This document shows positions 42,638-51,741 of a stretch of 64,000 nucleotides of DNA, piece after piece. The notes under the pieces are model-generated. The model was not told the DNA's origin. It did no database searches and saw nothing but the letters and a program-made list of their open reading frames with translations. Every line of letters begins with the position of its first letter. Positions within the stretch are counted from its first letter, which is position 1. This DNA is from Breoghania corrubedonensis (GTDB taxonomy: Bacteria; Pseudomonadota; Alphaproteobacteria; Rhizobiales; Stappiaceae). A program made the position numbers and the translations under genes. Location: positions 124,001-188,000 of the forward strand of contig NZ_QAYG01000002.1 of assembly GCF_003053845.1 (NCBI RefSeq), read 5' to 3'.

Positions 42638-44284
42638 TCACATCTCCGGAAACGCGTATTCCACCAGGGCCTTGGCGTCGAAACGCGAATCCAGCATGCC
42701 ATAGGTCGCCCGCCACTGGCCACCGAGGCGTGTGTCGATGAAAGCATCGGCCACCGCGCGCGGGGCGACCTGACGCAGGCAGGCGGCAGCCACCGTCAGT
42801 GCGAGTTGTTCGGTCAGGATGCGTGAGGAGCCCGGATCATCCACGCAGGCCCTTGCGGCCGCCTTCAGCACCTGGCTTGAAACCGGACCGCTGGAGCCAA
42901 GATCGCGCTCCACCTCGCCGATCACCGCATCAAGCGATTCCGGCGATTTCTGGAGTGCGCGCAGCACGTCGAGACACATGACGTTGCCCGCCCCCTCCCA
43001 GATCGCGTCGAGCGGCGCCTCGCGGTAGATGCGGGCCATCGTGCCCTCTTCCACGTAGCCATTGCCGCCAAGGCACTCCATCGCCTCGTAGACGAGCGGC
43101 GGCGTCGCCTTGCACACCCAGTACTTGGCCGCCGGCGTCACCAGACGGGCGAACAGCGCCTCCCGCTCGTTGTTCGGCCCGTGATCGAAGGCACGCGCCA
43201 GCCGTATCGAAAGCGCGGTCGCGGCCGCCACGTCGAGCGCCATGTCGGCCAGCACCCGCGTCATCATCGGCTGATCGATGAGCTTTGCGCCAAAAACCTG
43301 ACGGTGACGGGCATGGTGGACGGCCTCCCCCAGCGCGGCGCGCATCTGGCCGGCGGATGCCAGCGCGCAGTCGAGCCGTGTCAACGTCACCATCTCAAGG
43401 ATGGTGCGCACGCCGTGGCCTTCCTCGCCGACGAGCCAGGCGCCCGCGCCGTGGAATTCCACCTCCGAGGAGGCATTGGAGCGGTTGCCGAGCTTGTCCT
43501 TCAGCCGCTGGAGGCGGATGCGGTTGACCGTGCCGTCGGGCAGAAAGCGTGGCATCAGGAAGCAGGTCGGGCCGGCCTGCGTCTGCGCCAGCACCAGAAA
43601 CGCGTCGCACATCGGGGCGGAGAAGAACCACTTGTGGCCCGTCACCTCCCACATGCCGTTGCCGCTCTGGCTGGCAGACGTGGTGTTGGCGCGCACATCC
43701 GTGCCGCCCTGCTTTTCCGTCATACCCATGCCGATCGTGACGCCCGCCTTCTGCTCGGCCGGCAGGAAACGATGGTCGTAGCGGCGCGAGGTGATGCGCG
43801 GCAGCCACATTTCCAGAAGCTCCGGCGCCGCTTTCAACGCGGCCGTCGCTGCATTGGTCATGGTCATCGGGCAGATGTGCCCGCATTCGCCCTGCGCCGT
43901 CATGTAAAGGCGCGCGCCGCGCAGCGCATGGCGCCGCCCGGTCAACGCCTGATCCCTGTCCCAGGCGGAACAGTGCAGGCCTCCCTCCACCGAACGGCGC
44001 ATGAGCGCATGATAGGCGGGATGGAACTCCACCATGTCGAGCCGCCGACCCTGCGCATCATGGGTGCGCAGGGTCGGGGTATTGGTGTTGGCCAGCCGGG
44101 CCATTTCCAGCGCATCGGCCGAGCCCCAATAGGCGCCGGCGCGGGTCATGTCTTCTTCCGTCTGCGGATCCAGCAACGCATCTAGCGCGCTGCGCAGCAC
44201 CGGATCGCCTGTGAACAGGTTGCGGCCGGCATAGGGTGGCGTCTGGTTGAACACCTCGTGGGTGACGCCCGGATCGTGATCCAT
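42638..44284 (-). CDS. AidB-like acyl-CoA dehydrogenase
   Basis: 548 residues: MDHDPGVTHEVFNQTPPYAGRNLF at the N-terminus, GHICPMTMTNAATAAL near 133, the FAD-binding KQGGTDVRANTT region near 202, GHKWFFSAPMCDAFLVLAQ near 225 and ALECLGGNGY-type MECLGGNGYVEEG near 402. This is the AidB branch of acyl-CoA dehydrogenases (longer than the usual 380-400). E. coli AidB is induced by alkylation stress and binds DNA and flavin. Whether this one acts in alkylation protection or in acyl-CoA metabolism is not decided by sequence. Confidence 0.9.
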   Translation of the reverse strand: MDHDPGVTHEVFNQTPPYAGRNLFTGDPVLRSALDALLDPQTEEDMTRAGAYWGSADALEMARLANTNTPTLRTHDAQGRRLDMVEFHPAYHALMRRSVEGGLHCSAWDRDQALTGRRHALRGARLYMTAQGECGHICPMTMTNAATAALKAAPELLEMWLPRITSRRYDHRFLPAEQKAGVTIGMGMTEKQGGTDVRANTTSASQSGNGMWEVTGHKWFFSAPMCDAFLVLAQTQAGPTCFLMPRFLPDGTVNRIRLQRLKDKLGNRSNASSEVEFHGAGAWLVGEEGHGVRTILEMVTLTRLDCALASAGQMRAALGEAVHHARHRQVFGAKLIDQPMMTRVLADMALDVAAATALSIRLARAFDHGPNNEREALFARLVTPAAKYWVCKATPPLVYEAMECLGGNGYVEEGTMARIYREAPLDAIWEGAGNVMCLDVLRALQKSPESLDAVIGEVERDLGSSGPVSSQVLKAAARACVDDPGSSRILTEQLALTVAAACLRQVAPRAVADAFIDTRLGGQWRATYGMLDSRFDAKALVEYAFPEM

Positions 44285-44492
44285 TCCTCAGGTCTCCGCC
44301 AGTTTTGCGCGCGATTCGTGATTTTCGCCGAGCCTAGAGCAACCCACCTTAAGGTGGAATCACCTGAACACGGATAAGTTGGTCGCCCCCAGGAGCTCCG
44401 GAGCTTTTCGGAACCGGCGCGGGGGATAACGGGCGAACGGATTGAATGCCCGCTTGTGACGTCTCGCGACTCCGCCTATACAACCCACTTTA

Positions 44493-45449
44493 ATGACAGC
44501 ACATACAAACGATAACGCGGCTTCGTTCCCGCACCGCCACTTGCTTGGCATCGAAGGCCTGCAGCCTTCCGAGATTCTCACCCTGTTGGACTTAGCCGAC
44601 CAGGCGGTCGAGGTTAGCCGGCAGGTTGAGAAAAAAAAGGCCGTTTTGCGCGGCCGCACCCAGATCAACCTCTTCTTCGAAGCCTCCACACGCACGCAAT
44701 CCTCATTCGAGCTTGCGGGCAAGCGGCTTGGCGCCGATGTCATGAACATGTCGGTCGCCTCGTCCTCGGTGAAGAAGGGCGAGACCCTCATCGACACGGC
44801 GGCGACGCTCAACGCGATGCATCCCGACCTGCTCGTCGTGCGCCACCACGCCGCCGGCGCGGTGAAGCTTCTCGCCGACAAGGTCGGATGCTCGGTGGTC
44901 AATGCCGGAGACGGCGCCCACGAGCATCCCACCCAGGCGCTGCTCGACGCCCTCACCATGCGCCGCCACAAGGGCCAGATCGCGGGGCTGACGGTGGCGA
45001 TTTGCGGCGACATCCGCCATTCGCGGGTCGCGCGCTCCAATTTCCTCCTGCTGAACGCACTGGGGGCCCGCGTGCGCGTCGTCGCACCGCGGACCTTGCT
45101 TCCCGCCAGCGTGGACCGGCTGGGCGTCGACGTCTACACCGATATGCGTACCGGGCTGAAGGACGTCGATATCGTCATGATGCTGCGCCTCCAGCGCGAA
45201 CGCATGAGCGGCGCCTTCGTACCCTCCGTGCGCGAGTACTTCCGCTACTGGGGGCTTGATGCGGAAAAGCTGAGCTATGCCAAGGACGATGCGCTGGTCA
45301 TGCATCCCGGCCCGATGAACCGGGGCGTGGAAATCGACCCGGAAATCGCCGACGGCCCCCGCAGCCTCATCCGAGAACAGGTGGAAATGGGCGTCGCCGT
45401 GCGCATGGCCGTGCTGGAAGCCCTCGCCGCCCACCTGCCCAACAATTGA
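44493..45449 (+). CDS. pyrB: Aspartate carbamoyltransferase catalytic subunit
   Basis: 318 residues. Carbamoyl-phosphate binding motif [20 protein letters not shown] near residue 68, the [13 protein letters not shown] loop near 90, HHAAGAVK near 125, [17 protein letters not shown] near 148 and [11 protein letters not shown] near 271 are all intact. It catalyses the first committed step of pyrimidine synthesis. It leads an operon whose second gene is a dihydroorotase homologue 13 bases downstream. No regulatory pyrI gene is present in the window. Confidence 0.97.
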   Translation: MTAHTNDNAASFPHRHLLGIEGLQPSEILTLLDLADQAVEVSRQVEKKKAVLRGRTQINLFFEASTRTQSSFELAGKRLGADVMNMSVASSSVKKGETLIDTAATLNAMHPDLLVVRHHAAGAVKLLADKVGCSVVNAGDGAHEHPTQALLDALTMRRHKGQIAGLTVAICGDIRHSRVARSNFLLLNALGARVRVVAPRTLLPASVDRLGVDVYTDMRTGLKDVDIVMMLRLQRERMSGAFVPSVREYFRYWGLDAEKLSYAKDDALVMHPGPMNRGVEIDPEIADGPRSLIREQVEMGVAVRMAVLEALAAHLPNN

Positions 45450-45462
45450 TCCGGAGCTTTCG

Positions 45463-46788
45463 ATGAACGGTGACGCAAATGGCGGCAATGGCACCCCCGC
45501 GCCGGTGGTGTTCAGCAATGCGCGCATCGTCGATCCCGCGCGCGACCTCGATACAAAAGGCACAGTGATCATCGCCGACGGCGTGATCCAGGCCGCAGGT
45601 CCGGATGTGGACGGCAAGGACGCCCCCGCAGGCGCCGTGATCACCGATTGTGGCGGGAAGGTCGTCGCCCCCGGCCTCATCGACATGCGCGTCTTCGTCG
45701 GCGAGCCGGGCCACGAACACCGTGAAACCCTGCGCTCCGCCTCCAAGGCGGCGGCCGTGGGCGGCGTGACGACGATCATCACCATGCCCGACACCGAGCC
45801 CGTCATCGATGAGCCGGCGCTGGTCGATTATGTCCTGCGGCGCGCCCGCGACACTGCGATTGTGCGGGTCCACCCGGCCGCGGCCCTCACCAAGGGCCTG
45901 GAAGGCACCGCCATGACGGAAATCGGCATGTTGAAGGAAGCCGGTGCGGTCGCCTTTACCGATGGCCGCCATTGCATTGCAAATGCCCGCGTGATGCAGC
46001 GGCTGATGACCTATGCAAACGAATTCGGCGCGTTGGTCATGCACCATCCCCAGGACGCGAACCTCTCCGACGGCGGTGTCATGAACATGGGCGAGACCGC
46101 CTCGCGCCTCGGCCTGATGGGCGTCCCGCTGGAAGCTGAGATCATCATGCTGGAACGCGACCTGCGGCTTGCGGCCATGACGGGCGCGGCCTACCACGCG
46201 GCGCAGATCTCGTGCGGAGAATCGGCCGAGATCGTGCGCGCGGCCAAGGCGAAGGGCCACAACGTGACGGCGGGGGTTTCCATCAACCACCTGACGCTCA
46301 ACGAAAACGACATCGGTCCCTACCGGACCTTCTTCAAGATGTCGCCGCCACTACGCCTCGAGGACGACCGCCGCGCCATGGTGGAGGCCGTGCGCGATGG
46401 CATCATCGACGTCATCGTCTCCTCGCACGACCCGCAGGACGTGGAAACCAAGCGCCATCCGTTCGCCGAGGCCGCCGACGGCGCCATCGGACTTGAGACG
46501 CTGCTTCCCGCAGCCCTCCGTCTGGTCCATTCCGAGGACGTGCCGCTGATGACGGTGTTGCGCGCGATGACGAGCCGGCCGGCACAGCTACTGGGGCTCG
46601 ACACAGGCACGTTGAAGCCCGGCGCGCCCGCCGACGTGATCGTCTTCGATCCGGACACACCGTGGGTGCTCGCCAAGGAGGACATCGTCTCCCGGTCCAA
46701 GAACTCTCCCTTCGAGGATGCGCGTTTCCAGGGCCGCGTGTTGCGCACACTGGTTGCGGGACGCACCGTACACCCCTACTCTGGGTGA
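45463..46788 (+). CDS. Dihydroorotase homologue, probably non-catalytic (PyrC'/PyrX type)
   Basis: 441 residues of the amidohydrolase family, type I dihydroorotase. Active enzymes have PGLIDxHxHxREPG; here residues 70-83 read PGLIDMRVFVGEPG, so both metal-binding histidines are replaced (Arg76, Phe78) and the substrate arginine is Gly80. The catalytic Asp of the DHAPH-type motif is also gone (Ser321 in VSSHDPQD). In Pseudomonas a similar inactive homologue encoded with pyrB is needed for assembly of aspartate carbamoyltransferase, and a true dihydroorotase is encoded elsewhere. The same is inferred here from residues and operon position. Confidence 0.88.
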   Translation: MNGDANGGNGTPAPVVFSNARIVDPARDLDTKGTVIIADGVIQAAGPDVDGKDAPAGAVITDCGGKVVAPGLIDMRVFVGEPGHEHRETLRSASKAAAVGGVTTIITMPDTEPVIDEPALVDYVLRRARDTAIVRVHPAAALTKGLEGTAMTEIGMLKEAGAVAFTDGRHCIANARVMQRLMTYANEFGALVMHHPQDANLSDGGVMNMGETASRLGLMGVPLEAEIIMLERDLRLAAMTGAAYHAAQISCGESAEIVRAAKAKGHNVTAGVSINHLTLNENDIGPYRTFFKMSPPLRLEDDRRAMVEAVRDGIIDVIVSSHDPQDVETKRHPFAEAADGAIGLETLLPAALRLVHSEDVPLMTVLRAMTSRPAQLLGLDTGTLKPGAPADVIVFDPDTPWVLAKEDIVSRSKNSPFEDARFQGRVLRTLVAGRTVHPYSG

Positions 46789-46836
46789 ATTGTCTGATGT
46801 ACCGATGTCGTTCTATCGCGGGTTGAGGGAGCCAAC

Positions 46837-47451
46837 GTGCCTGATCCGATCAGCTGGGCGATCGCCTGGCCGTATTTTCTCGCCGCACTGATCGGCGGCT
46901 ATCTGCTGGGCTCGATTCCCTTCGGCCTGCTGATCACGCATGCCGCCGGTCTCGGCGATATCCGCTCCATCGGTTCGGGCAATATCGGCACGACCAATGT
47001 GCTGCGCACCGGCAAGAAGAGCCTCGCGGCTGCGACCCTTCTGGGCGACATGCTGAAAGGCACCGCCGCCGTGCTGATCGCCTGGTACTGGGCTGGCATC
47101 GACCATGCGGTGATCGCCGGCTTTGGAGCATTTCTCGGACACATATTCCCCGTCTGGCTGAAATTCCGGGGCGGCAAGGGAGTGGCGACCTATATCGGCA
47201 TCCTTTTGGGCCTCTTCTGGCCCGGCGCGCTGATTTTCTGCGCGATCTGGATCTACGTCGCGGTATTCACCCGCTATTCGTCCTTTTCCGCGCTGAGCGC
47301 GAGCCTCGCCGCGCCATTTGTCCTGGCCGCCCTTGGCCAATGGCAGTTCGCCGAACTTTTCGCCCTGCTGACGCTTCTCATCTGGGCCAAGCATCACACG
47401 AACATTTCCCGCCTCATCAAGGGTACGGAGGCGCGTATCGGGGCGAAATAG
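46837..47451 (+). CDS. plsY: Glycerol-3-phosphate acyltransferase PlsY
   Basis: 204 residues, GTG start with GAGGGAG upstream. Five hydrophobic segments. Conserved motifs [33 protein letters not shown] (residues about 26-58), [18 protein letters not shown] near 105 and a C-terminal [19 protein letters not shown]. PlsY transfers an acyl group from acyl-phosphate to glycerol-3-phosphate, the first step of phospholipid synthesis, in the inner membrane. It follows the pyr genes by 48 bases and precedes dprA by 13. Confidence 0.96.
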   Translation: MPDPISWAIAWPYFLAALIGGYLLGSIPFGLLITHAAGLGDIRSIGSGNIGTTNVLRTGKKSLAAATLLGDMLKGTAAVLIAWYWAGIDHAVIAGFGAFLGHIFPVWLKFRGGKGVATYIGILLGLFWPGALIFCAIWIYVAVFTRYSSFSALSASLAAPFVLAALGQWQFAELFALLTLLIWAKHHTNISRLIKGTEARIGAK

Positions 47452-47464
47452 CCGGATTTCATGA

Positions 47465-48613
47465 ATGGTTGAGACGCCGCCCGCACCGGCCAGAGGCCGG
47501 GTATTAAGCGACCGCCAGAAACTGGCATGGCTGCGGCTGATCAGATCGGAAAACGTCGGCCCCGCCACCTTCCGCACCCTTCTCAACCATTACGGTTCGG
47601 CGGAGGCGGCGCTGGATGCGCTTCCGGCGCTGTCACGGCGTGGCGGCGCACGGCGCGCCATCCGCGTCTGTCCGCCCGCCGATGCGTACGACGAGATCGA
47701 TCTGCTGGAGAGGCTTGACGCCCGCCTTGTGGCGCTCGGCGAACCGGATTATCCCGCGCTGCTGCGACATGCCGACGGTCCGCCGCCGCTTCTGGCCATG
47801 AAGGGAGGCGCCGGACTGTTCGTCAGGCATCATCCTCCCGTCGCCATCGTCGGCGCACGCAACTGCTCGCTGGCAGGCAGCAAGATCGCCGGCCAGATCG
47901 CGGGGGATCTTGGCGCCGCGGGGTTCATCATCGTCTCCGGTCTTGCCCGCGGTATCGATGCCGCCGCACATGCGGCCAGCCTGCGCACCGGCACCGTCGC
48001 CGTCTTCGCCGGCGGTCTCGGTCATCTCTATCCGCCCGACAACGAGGCCCTCGCCGCGCGTATCATCGCCGAAGGCGGCGCATGGGTCAGCGAAATGCCG
48101 CCTGGCTGGCAGCCGCGTTCGCGCGATTTCCCCCGCCGCAACAGGCTTATATCCGGCATTTCGCATGGTGTGGTGCTGGTGGAGGCGGCGCGCCGCTCCG
48201 GCTCGCTCCACACCGCCCGCTTCGCCGCCGAACAGGGCCGCGACGTGCTCGCCGTGCCCGGCTCTCCGCTCGACCCGCGCTGTGACGGCTGCAATGCCCT
48301 CATCCGGGACGGGGCCGTGCTGGTGCGCAACGCAGATGACGTGATGGCCGCGCTCGACGTCACCCGGTCTCTGCCGCCGCTTCCCCCACTCGTGGAGGAG
48401 CCTGGCCGCGAGGGGGATCTGCGCCCCGACGATGTCGGTACCGATGCCCGCCAACGCATCATCAATGCCCTGGGGCCGACGCCGGTCGACGTTGACGAAT
48501 TGATCCGCCATACCGATCTGAGTGTCAGCGTCGTCCATATCGTGCTTCTGGAACTGGAACTCGCCGGCCGACTGGAACGCCATCCGCCGAACCGGGTTTC
48601 CCTTTCGGGTTGA
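47465..48613 (+). CDS. dprA: DNA-processing protein DprA
   Basis: 382 residues. An N-terminal helical region with LRLIRSENVGPATFRTLLNHYGSAEAAL is followed by the Rossmann-like core: VAIVGARNCSLAGSKIAGQIAGDL near 127, IVSGLARGIDAAAH near 157, FAGGLGHLYPPDNEAL near 180 and SEMPPGWQPRSRDFPRRNRLISGIS near 210. A C-terminal winged-helix part begins about 320. DprA loads RecA on single-stranded DNA taken up by transformation. The presence of dprA alone does not prove natural competence. Confidence 0.95.
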   Translation: MVETPPAPARGRVLSDRQKLAWLRLIRSENVGPATFRTLLNHYGSAEAALDALPALSRRGGARRAIRVCPPADAYDEIDLLERLDARLVALGEPDYPALLRHADGPPPLLAMKGGAGLFVRHHPPVAIVGARNCSLAGSKIAGQIAGDLGAAGFIIVSGLARGIDAAAHAASLRTGTVAVFAGGLGHLYPPDNEALAARIIAEGGAWVSEMPPGWQPRSRDFPRRNRLISGISHGVVLVEAARRSGSLHTARFAAEQGRDVLAVPGSPLDPRCDGCNALIRDGAVLVRNADDVMAALDVTRSLPPLPPLVEEPGREGDLRPDDVGTDARQRIINALGPTPVDVDELIRHTDLSVSVVHIVLLELELAGRLERHPPNRVSLSG

Positions 48614-48622
48614 GCGAGACCT

Positions 48623-48793
48623 TTATCCGGTCTCCCGCTTGCCTTCGTCCGGATCGGCTTCGATACGAGCCATGTCGAGAAGATAGGCGAGCATCGGCAG
48701 GTCGATATTGCGTGCCATATCCCGCATTTCCTTGCACATACGGGCAATGTAGCGTCTGGTTTCCTTAACGTCGGAAGGCCTCTGGGCGGTCAT
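48623..48793 (-). CDS. Small conserved-looking helical protein, unknown
   Basis: 56 residues: MTAQRPSDVKETRRYIARMC, then KEMRDMARNIDLPMLAYLLDMARIEADPDEG. Amphipathic helices, no membrane segment. A short protein with this layout is common in Rhizobiales near dprA/topA, but I cannot name a family. It is on the opposite strand to its neighbours and its start region faces the topA leader. Confidence 0.65.
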   Translation of the reverse strand: MTAQRPSDVKETRRYIARMCKEMRDMARNIDLPMLAYLLDMARIEADPDEGKRETG

Positions 48794-49045
48794 GAATACC
48801 CTCGAAAGGCGGTTTCTGCGGCCGCCAATGAAACTAAAAATTGCAAATCTCCATGAATACAACCTTAGCGCTTTTGACAGGGGGAGATCAAGCAGCGCGC
48901 AAGAGCTGGACAAGATGCCCGCAACAGGTCATTTGACAGCGCCCCTCCGATCTTGGAATGTCCGTGCGATCCGCAGCCTCATCCGGACGGGCGGCAACAG
49001 TGCCGCATGTCCTTCAGTTAAAACGAATATTTATCCCAGGCATAC

Positions 49046-51730
49046 ATGAACGTCGTCATCGTCGAATCGCCCGCCAAGGCAAAGACAATCAACAAGTATC
49101 TCGGTTCGGACTATCTCGTCCTGGCCTCGTATGGTCACGTTCGCGACCTGCCCCCCAAGGACGGATCCGTGCGCCCCGACGAAGACTTCGACATGAGTTG
49201 GGCCGTTGATTCCAAGTCGCAGAAGCGCCTCAACGAGATCGCCCAGGCGGTCAAGGGAGCCGACCGGCTCGTCCTCGCAACTGACCCCGACCGTGAGGGA
49301 GAGGCCATTTCGTGGCACGTGCTGCAGGTGCTGCGCGACAAGAAAGCGCTGAAGGACACGCCGGTCGAGCGCGTCGTTTTCAACGCCATCACCAAGAGCG
49401 CCATTCTCGAGGCGATGGCCAATCCACGCGCCATCGACGAACCGCTGGTGGAGGCTTACCTGGCCCGCCGCGCGCTGGACTATCTGGTGGGTTTCACGCT
49501 GTCGCCGGTGCTCTGGCGCAAGCTGCCGGGCGCCCGTTCGGCCGGCCGCGTGCAGTCGGTCGCGCTGCGCCTCATCTGCGATCGCGAGGCCGAGATCGAG
49601 CGCTTCGTGGCGCAGGAATACTGGTCGATCCTGGCCAATCTGACCACAACAAAGGGCGACTCGGTGCAGGCCCGCCTTGCCGAGTTCGACGGCAAGAAGA
49701 TCGGCCGCCTCGACATCGCCGGCGAGGAAGAAGCCACCGCCATCCGCACCATGCTGGAAGGTGCCGCGTTCAAGGTGGTCTCGGTTGAATCCAAGCCCAC
49801 GAAACGCAACCCCTACGCGCCCTTCACCACGTCCACGCTGCAGCAGGAAGCCTCGCGCAAGCTCGGCTTTGCGGCGGCGCGCACCATGCAGGTCGCGCAG
49901 AGGCTGTATGAAGGAGCCAATCTCGGCGGCGAGACGGTCGGTCTCATCACCTACATGCGTACCGACGGTGTGCAGATCGCCGGTGAGGCCATCGGGGCGG
50001 CGCGCTCCGTCATCGCCCGAGAATTCGGCGAACAGTACGTGCCGGAGAAACCGCGTCACTATTCCACCAAAGCCAAGAACGCGCAGGAGGCCCACGAGGC
50101 CATCCGTCCGACAGACATGTCCCGCCTGCCCAAGGACATGCGACGCTTCCTCGATGACGACCAGGCCCGGCTATACGAACTCGTATGGAAGCGCACCATC
50201 GCCAGCCAGATGGAATCGGCGACGATCGAGCGCACCACCGTCGATATCGACGCCACTTCCGGCGGCAAGAATGCACAGCTTCGTGCCACAGGCTCTGTCA
50301 TCCGCTTCGACGGCTTCCTGACGCTCTATCAGGAAGGCCGCGACGACGACGACGACGACGAATCCCGTCGCCTGCCGCCGATGGACGCCGGCGAAACGCT
50401 GATGCCGCAGAAAATCGAGAAGGCGATCGAAGCCAACCAGCATTTCACCGAGCCGCCGCCGCGGTTCACGGAAGCAACGCTGGTGAAGAAGATGGAAGAG
50501 CTCGGAATCGGCCGTCCCTCCACCTACGCCTCCACCTTGCAGACCCTGCGCGACCGCGACTATGTCGTGCTCGACAAGAAGCGCCTCATCCCAGACGACA
50601 AGGGCCGGCTCGTTACCGCCTTCCTGGAGAGCTTCTTCAACCGCTATGTGGAGTACGACTTCACGGCGGATCTTGAGGAAAAGCTCGATCGGATCTCGGC
50701 GAACGAACTCAACTGGAAGGATGTTCTTCGCGATTTCTGGCGCGATTTCTCCGCCACTGTCGAAGATATCAAGGACCTGCGCGTCTCCCAGGTCATCGAT
50801 GCGCTCAACGAGATTCTGGCCTCACATATCTTCCCGCCCTCCGAGAGCGGCGGCGATCCGCGCGTCTGCCCCGTCTGCGGCAACGGCCAGCTGTCGCTGA
50901 AGATCGGCCGCTACGGATCCTTCGTTGGCTGCTCCAACTATCCCGAGTGCCGCTACACCCGGCAATTGGGCGTCAGCGGCGATGACGAGGCGGGGACGGC
51001 AACCGACGGACCGAAGGTCTTGGGCCAGGATCCCGAAACCGGCCTGGACGTGAGCCTGCGCACCGGCCGCTTCGGCCCCTATGTGCAGCTCGGCGAGGAG
51101 GAAAAGCCCAAGCGCTCATCGCTGCCAAAGGGCTGGTCGGCGGAAGCCATGGACCTGGAAAAGGCCCTGCGCCTGCTGTCCCTGCCGCGCGAGGTGGGCT
51201 TGCATCCCGAGACCGGAAAACCCATTTCGGCAGGCATCGGCCGCTATGGACCGTTCGTGCTGCATGACGGCACCTACGCCAATCTCGACAGTGTCGACGA
51301 GGTCTTCGAAGTGGGCATCAACCGTGCGGTTGATGCGATTGCGCAAAAGGCAGCCAAGAGCGGACGCGGCCGTGCTGCAGCGGCGGCGCTCAAGGAACTC
51401 GGCGAGCATCCCGATCTCGGCGGACCGATCACCGTACGCGACGGGCGGTACGGCCCCTATGTCAACCACGGCAAGATAAACGCGACCCTGCCGCGCGACA
51501 TGGACCCTGCCTCGGTGACGGTGGACCAGGCCGTGGAGATGATCGCCGCCAAGGCGGAGAAATCGGGCAAGAAGCCGGCGGCCAAGAAAGCTGCCACGAA
51601 AAAGCCCGCCGCCAAGAAAAGCGCGGCCAAGTCGAAATCGACTGACGCAAAAAAACCCGCAGCCAAGAAGGCACCGGCGAAGAAATCGACATCCGCGTCG
51701 AAGGCCAAGGCAAAGACCAACAACGAATAG
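49046..51730 (+). CDS. topA: DNA topoisomerase I
   Basis: 894 residues. Toprim domain at the N-terminus (NVVIVESPAKAKTINKYLG and ATDPDREGEAISWH), the catalytic tyrosine Tyr303 in GLITYMRTDG, and RAGRVQSVALRLI-type SAGRVQSVALRL. One C4 zinc-ribbon near 610 (CPVCGNGQLSLKIGRYGSFVGCSNYPEC), followed by three topo C-terminal repeat units, then a Lys/Ala-rich tail of about 55 residues typical of alphaproteobacterial enzymes. It relaxes negative supercoils. The 252-base leader holds its promoter. It is followed after 11 bases by rnr. Confidence 0.97.
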   Translation: MNVVIVESPAKAKTINKYLGSDYLVLASYGHVRDLPPKDGSVRPDEDFDMSWAVDSKSQKRLNEIAQAVKGADRLVLATDPDREGEAISWHVLQVLRDKKALKDTPVERVVFNAITKSAILEAMANPRAIDEPLVEAYLARRALDYLVGFTLSPVLWRKLPGARSAGRVQSVALRLICDREAEIERFVAQEYWSILANLTTTKGDSVQARLAEFDGKKIGRLDIAGEEEATAIRTMLEGAAFKVVSVESKPTKRNPYAPFTTSTLQQEASRKLGFAAARTMQVAQRLYEGANLGGETVGLITYMRTDGVQIAGEAIGAARSVIAREFGEQYVPEKPRHYSTKAKNAQEAHEAIRPTDMSRLPKDMRRFLDDDQARLYELVWKRTIASQMESATIERTTVDIDATSGGKNAQLRATGSVIRFDGFLTLYQEGRDDDDDDESRRLPPMDAGETLMPQKIEKAIEANQHFTEPPPRFTEATLVKKMEELGIGRPSTYASTLQTLRDRDYVVLDKKRLIPDDKGRLVTAFLESFFNRYVEYDFTADLEEKLDRISANELNWKDVLRDFWRDFSATVEDIKDLRVSQVIDALNEILASHIFPPSESGGDPRVCPVCGNGQLSLKIGRYGSFVGCSNYPECRYTRQLGVSGDDEAGTATDGPKVLGQDPETGLDVSLRTGRFGPYVQLGEEEKPKRSSLPKGWSAEAMDLEKALRLLSLPREVGLHPETGKPISAGIGRYGPFVLHDGTYANLDSVDEVFEVGINRAVDAIAQKAAKSGRGRAAAAALKELGEHPDLGGPITVRDGRYGPYVNHGKINATLPRDMDPASVTVDQAVEMIAAKAEKSGKKPAAKKAATKKPAAKKSAAKSKSTDAKKPAAKKAPAKKSTSASKAKAKTNNE

Positions 51731-51741
51731 GCAAGGCACAA

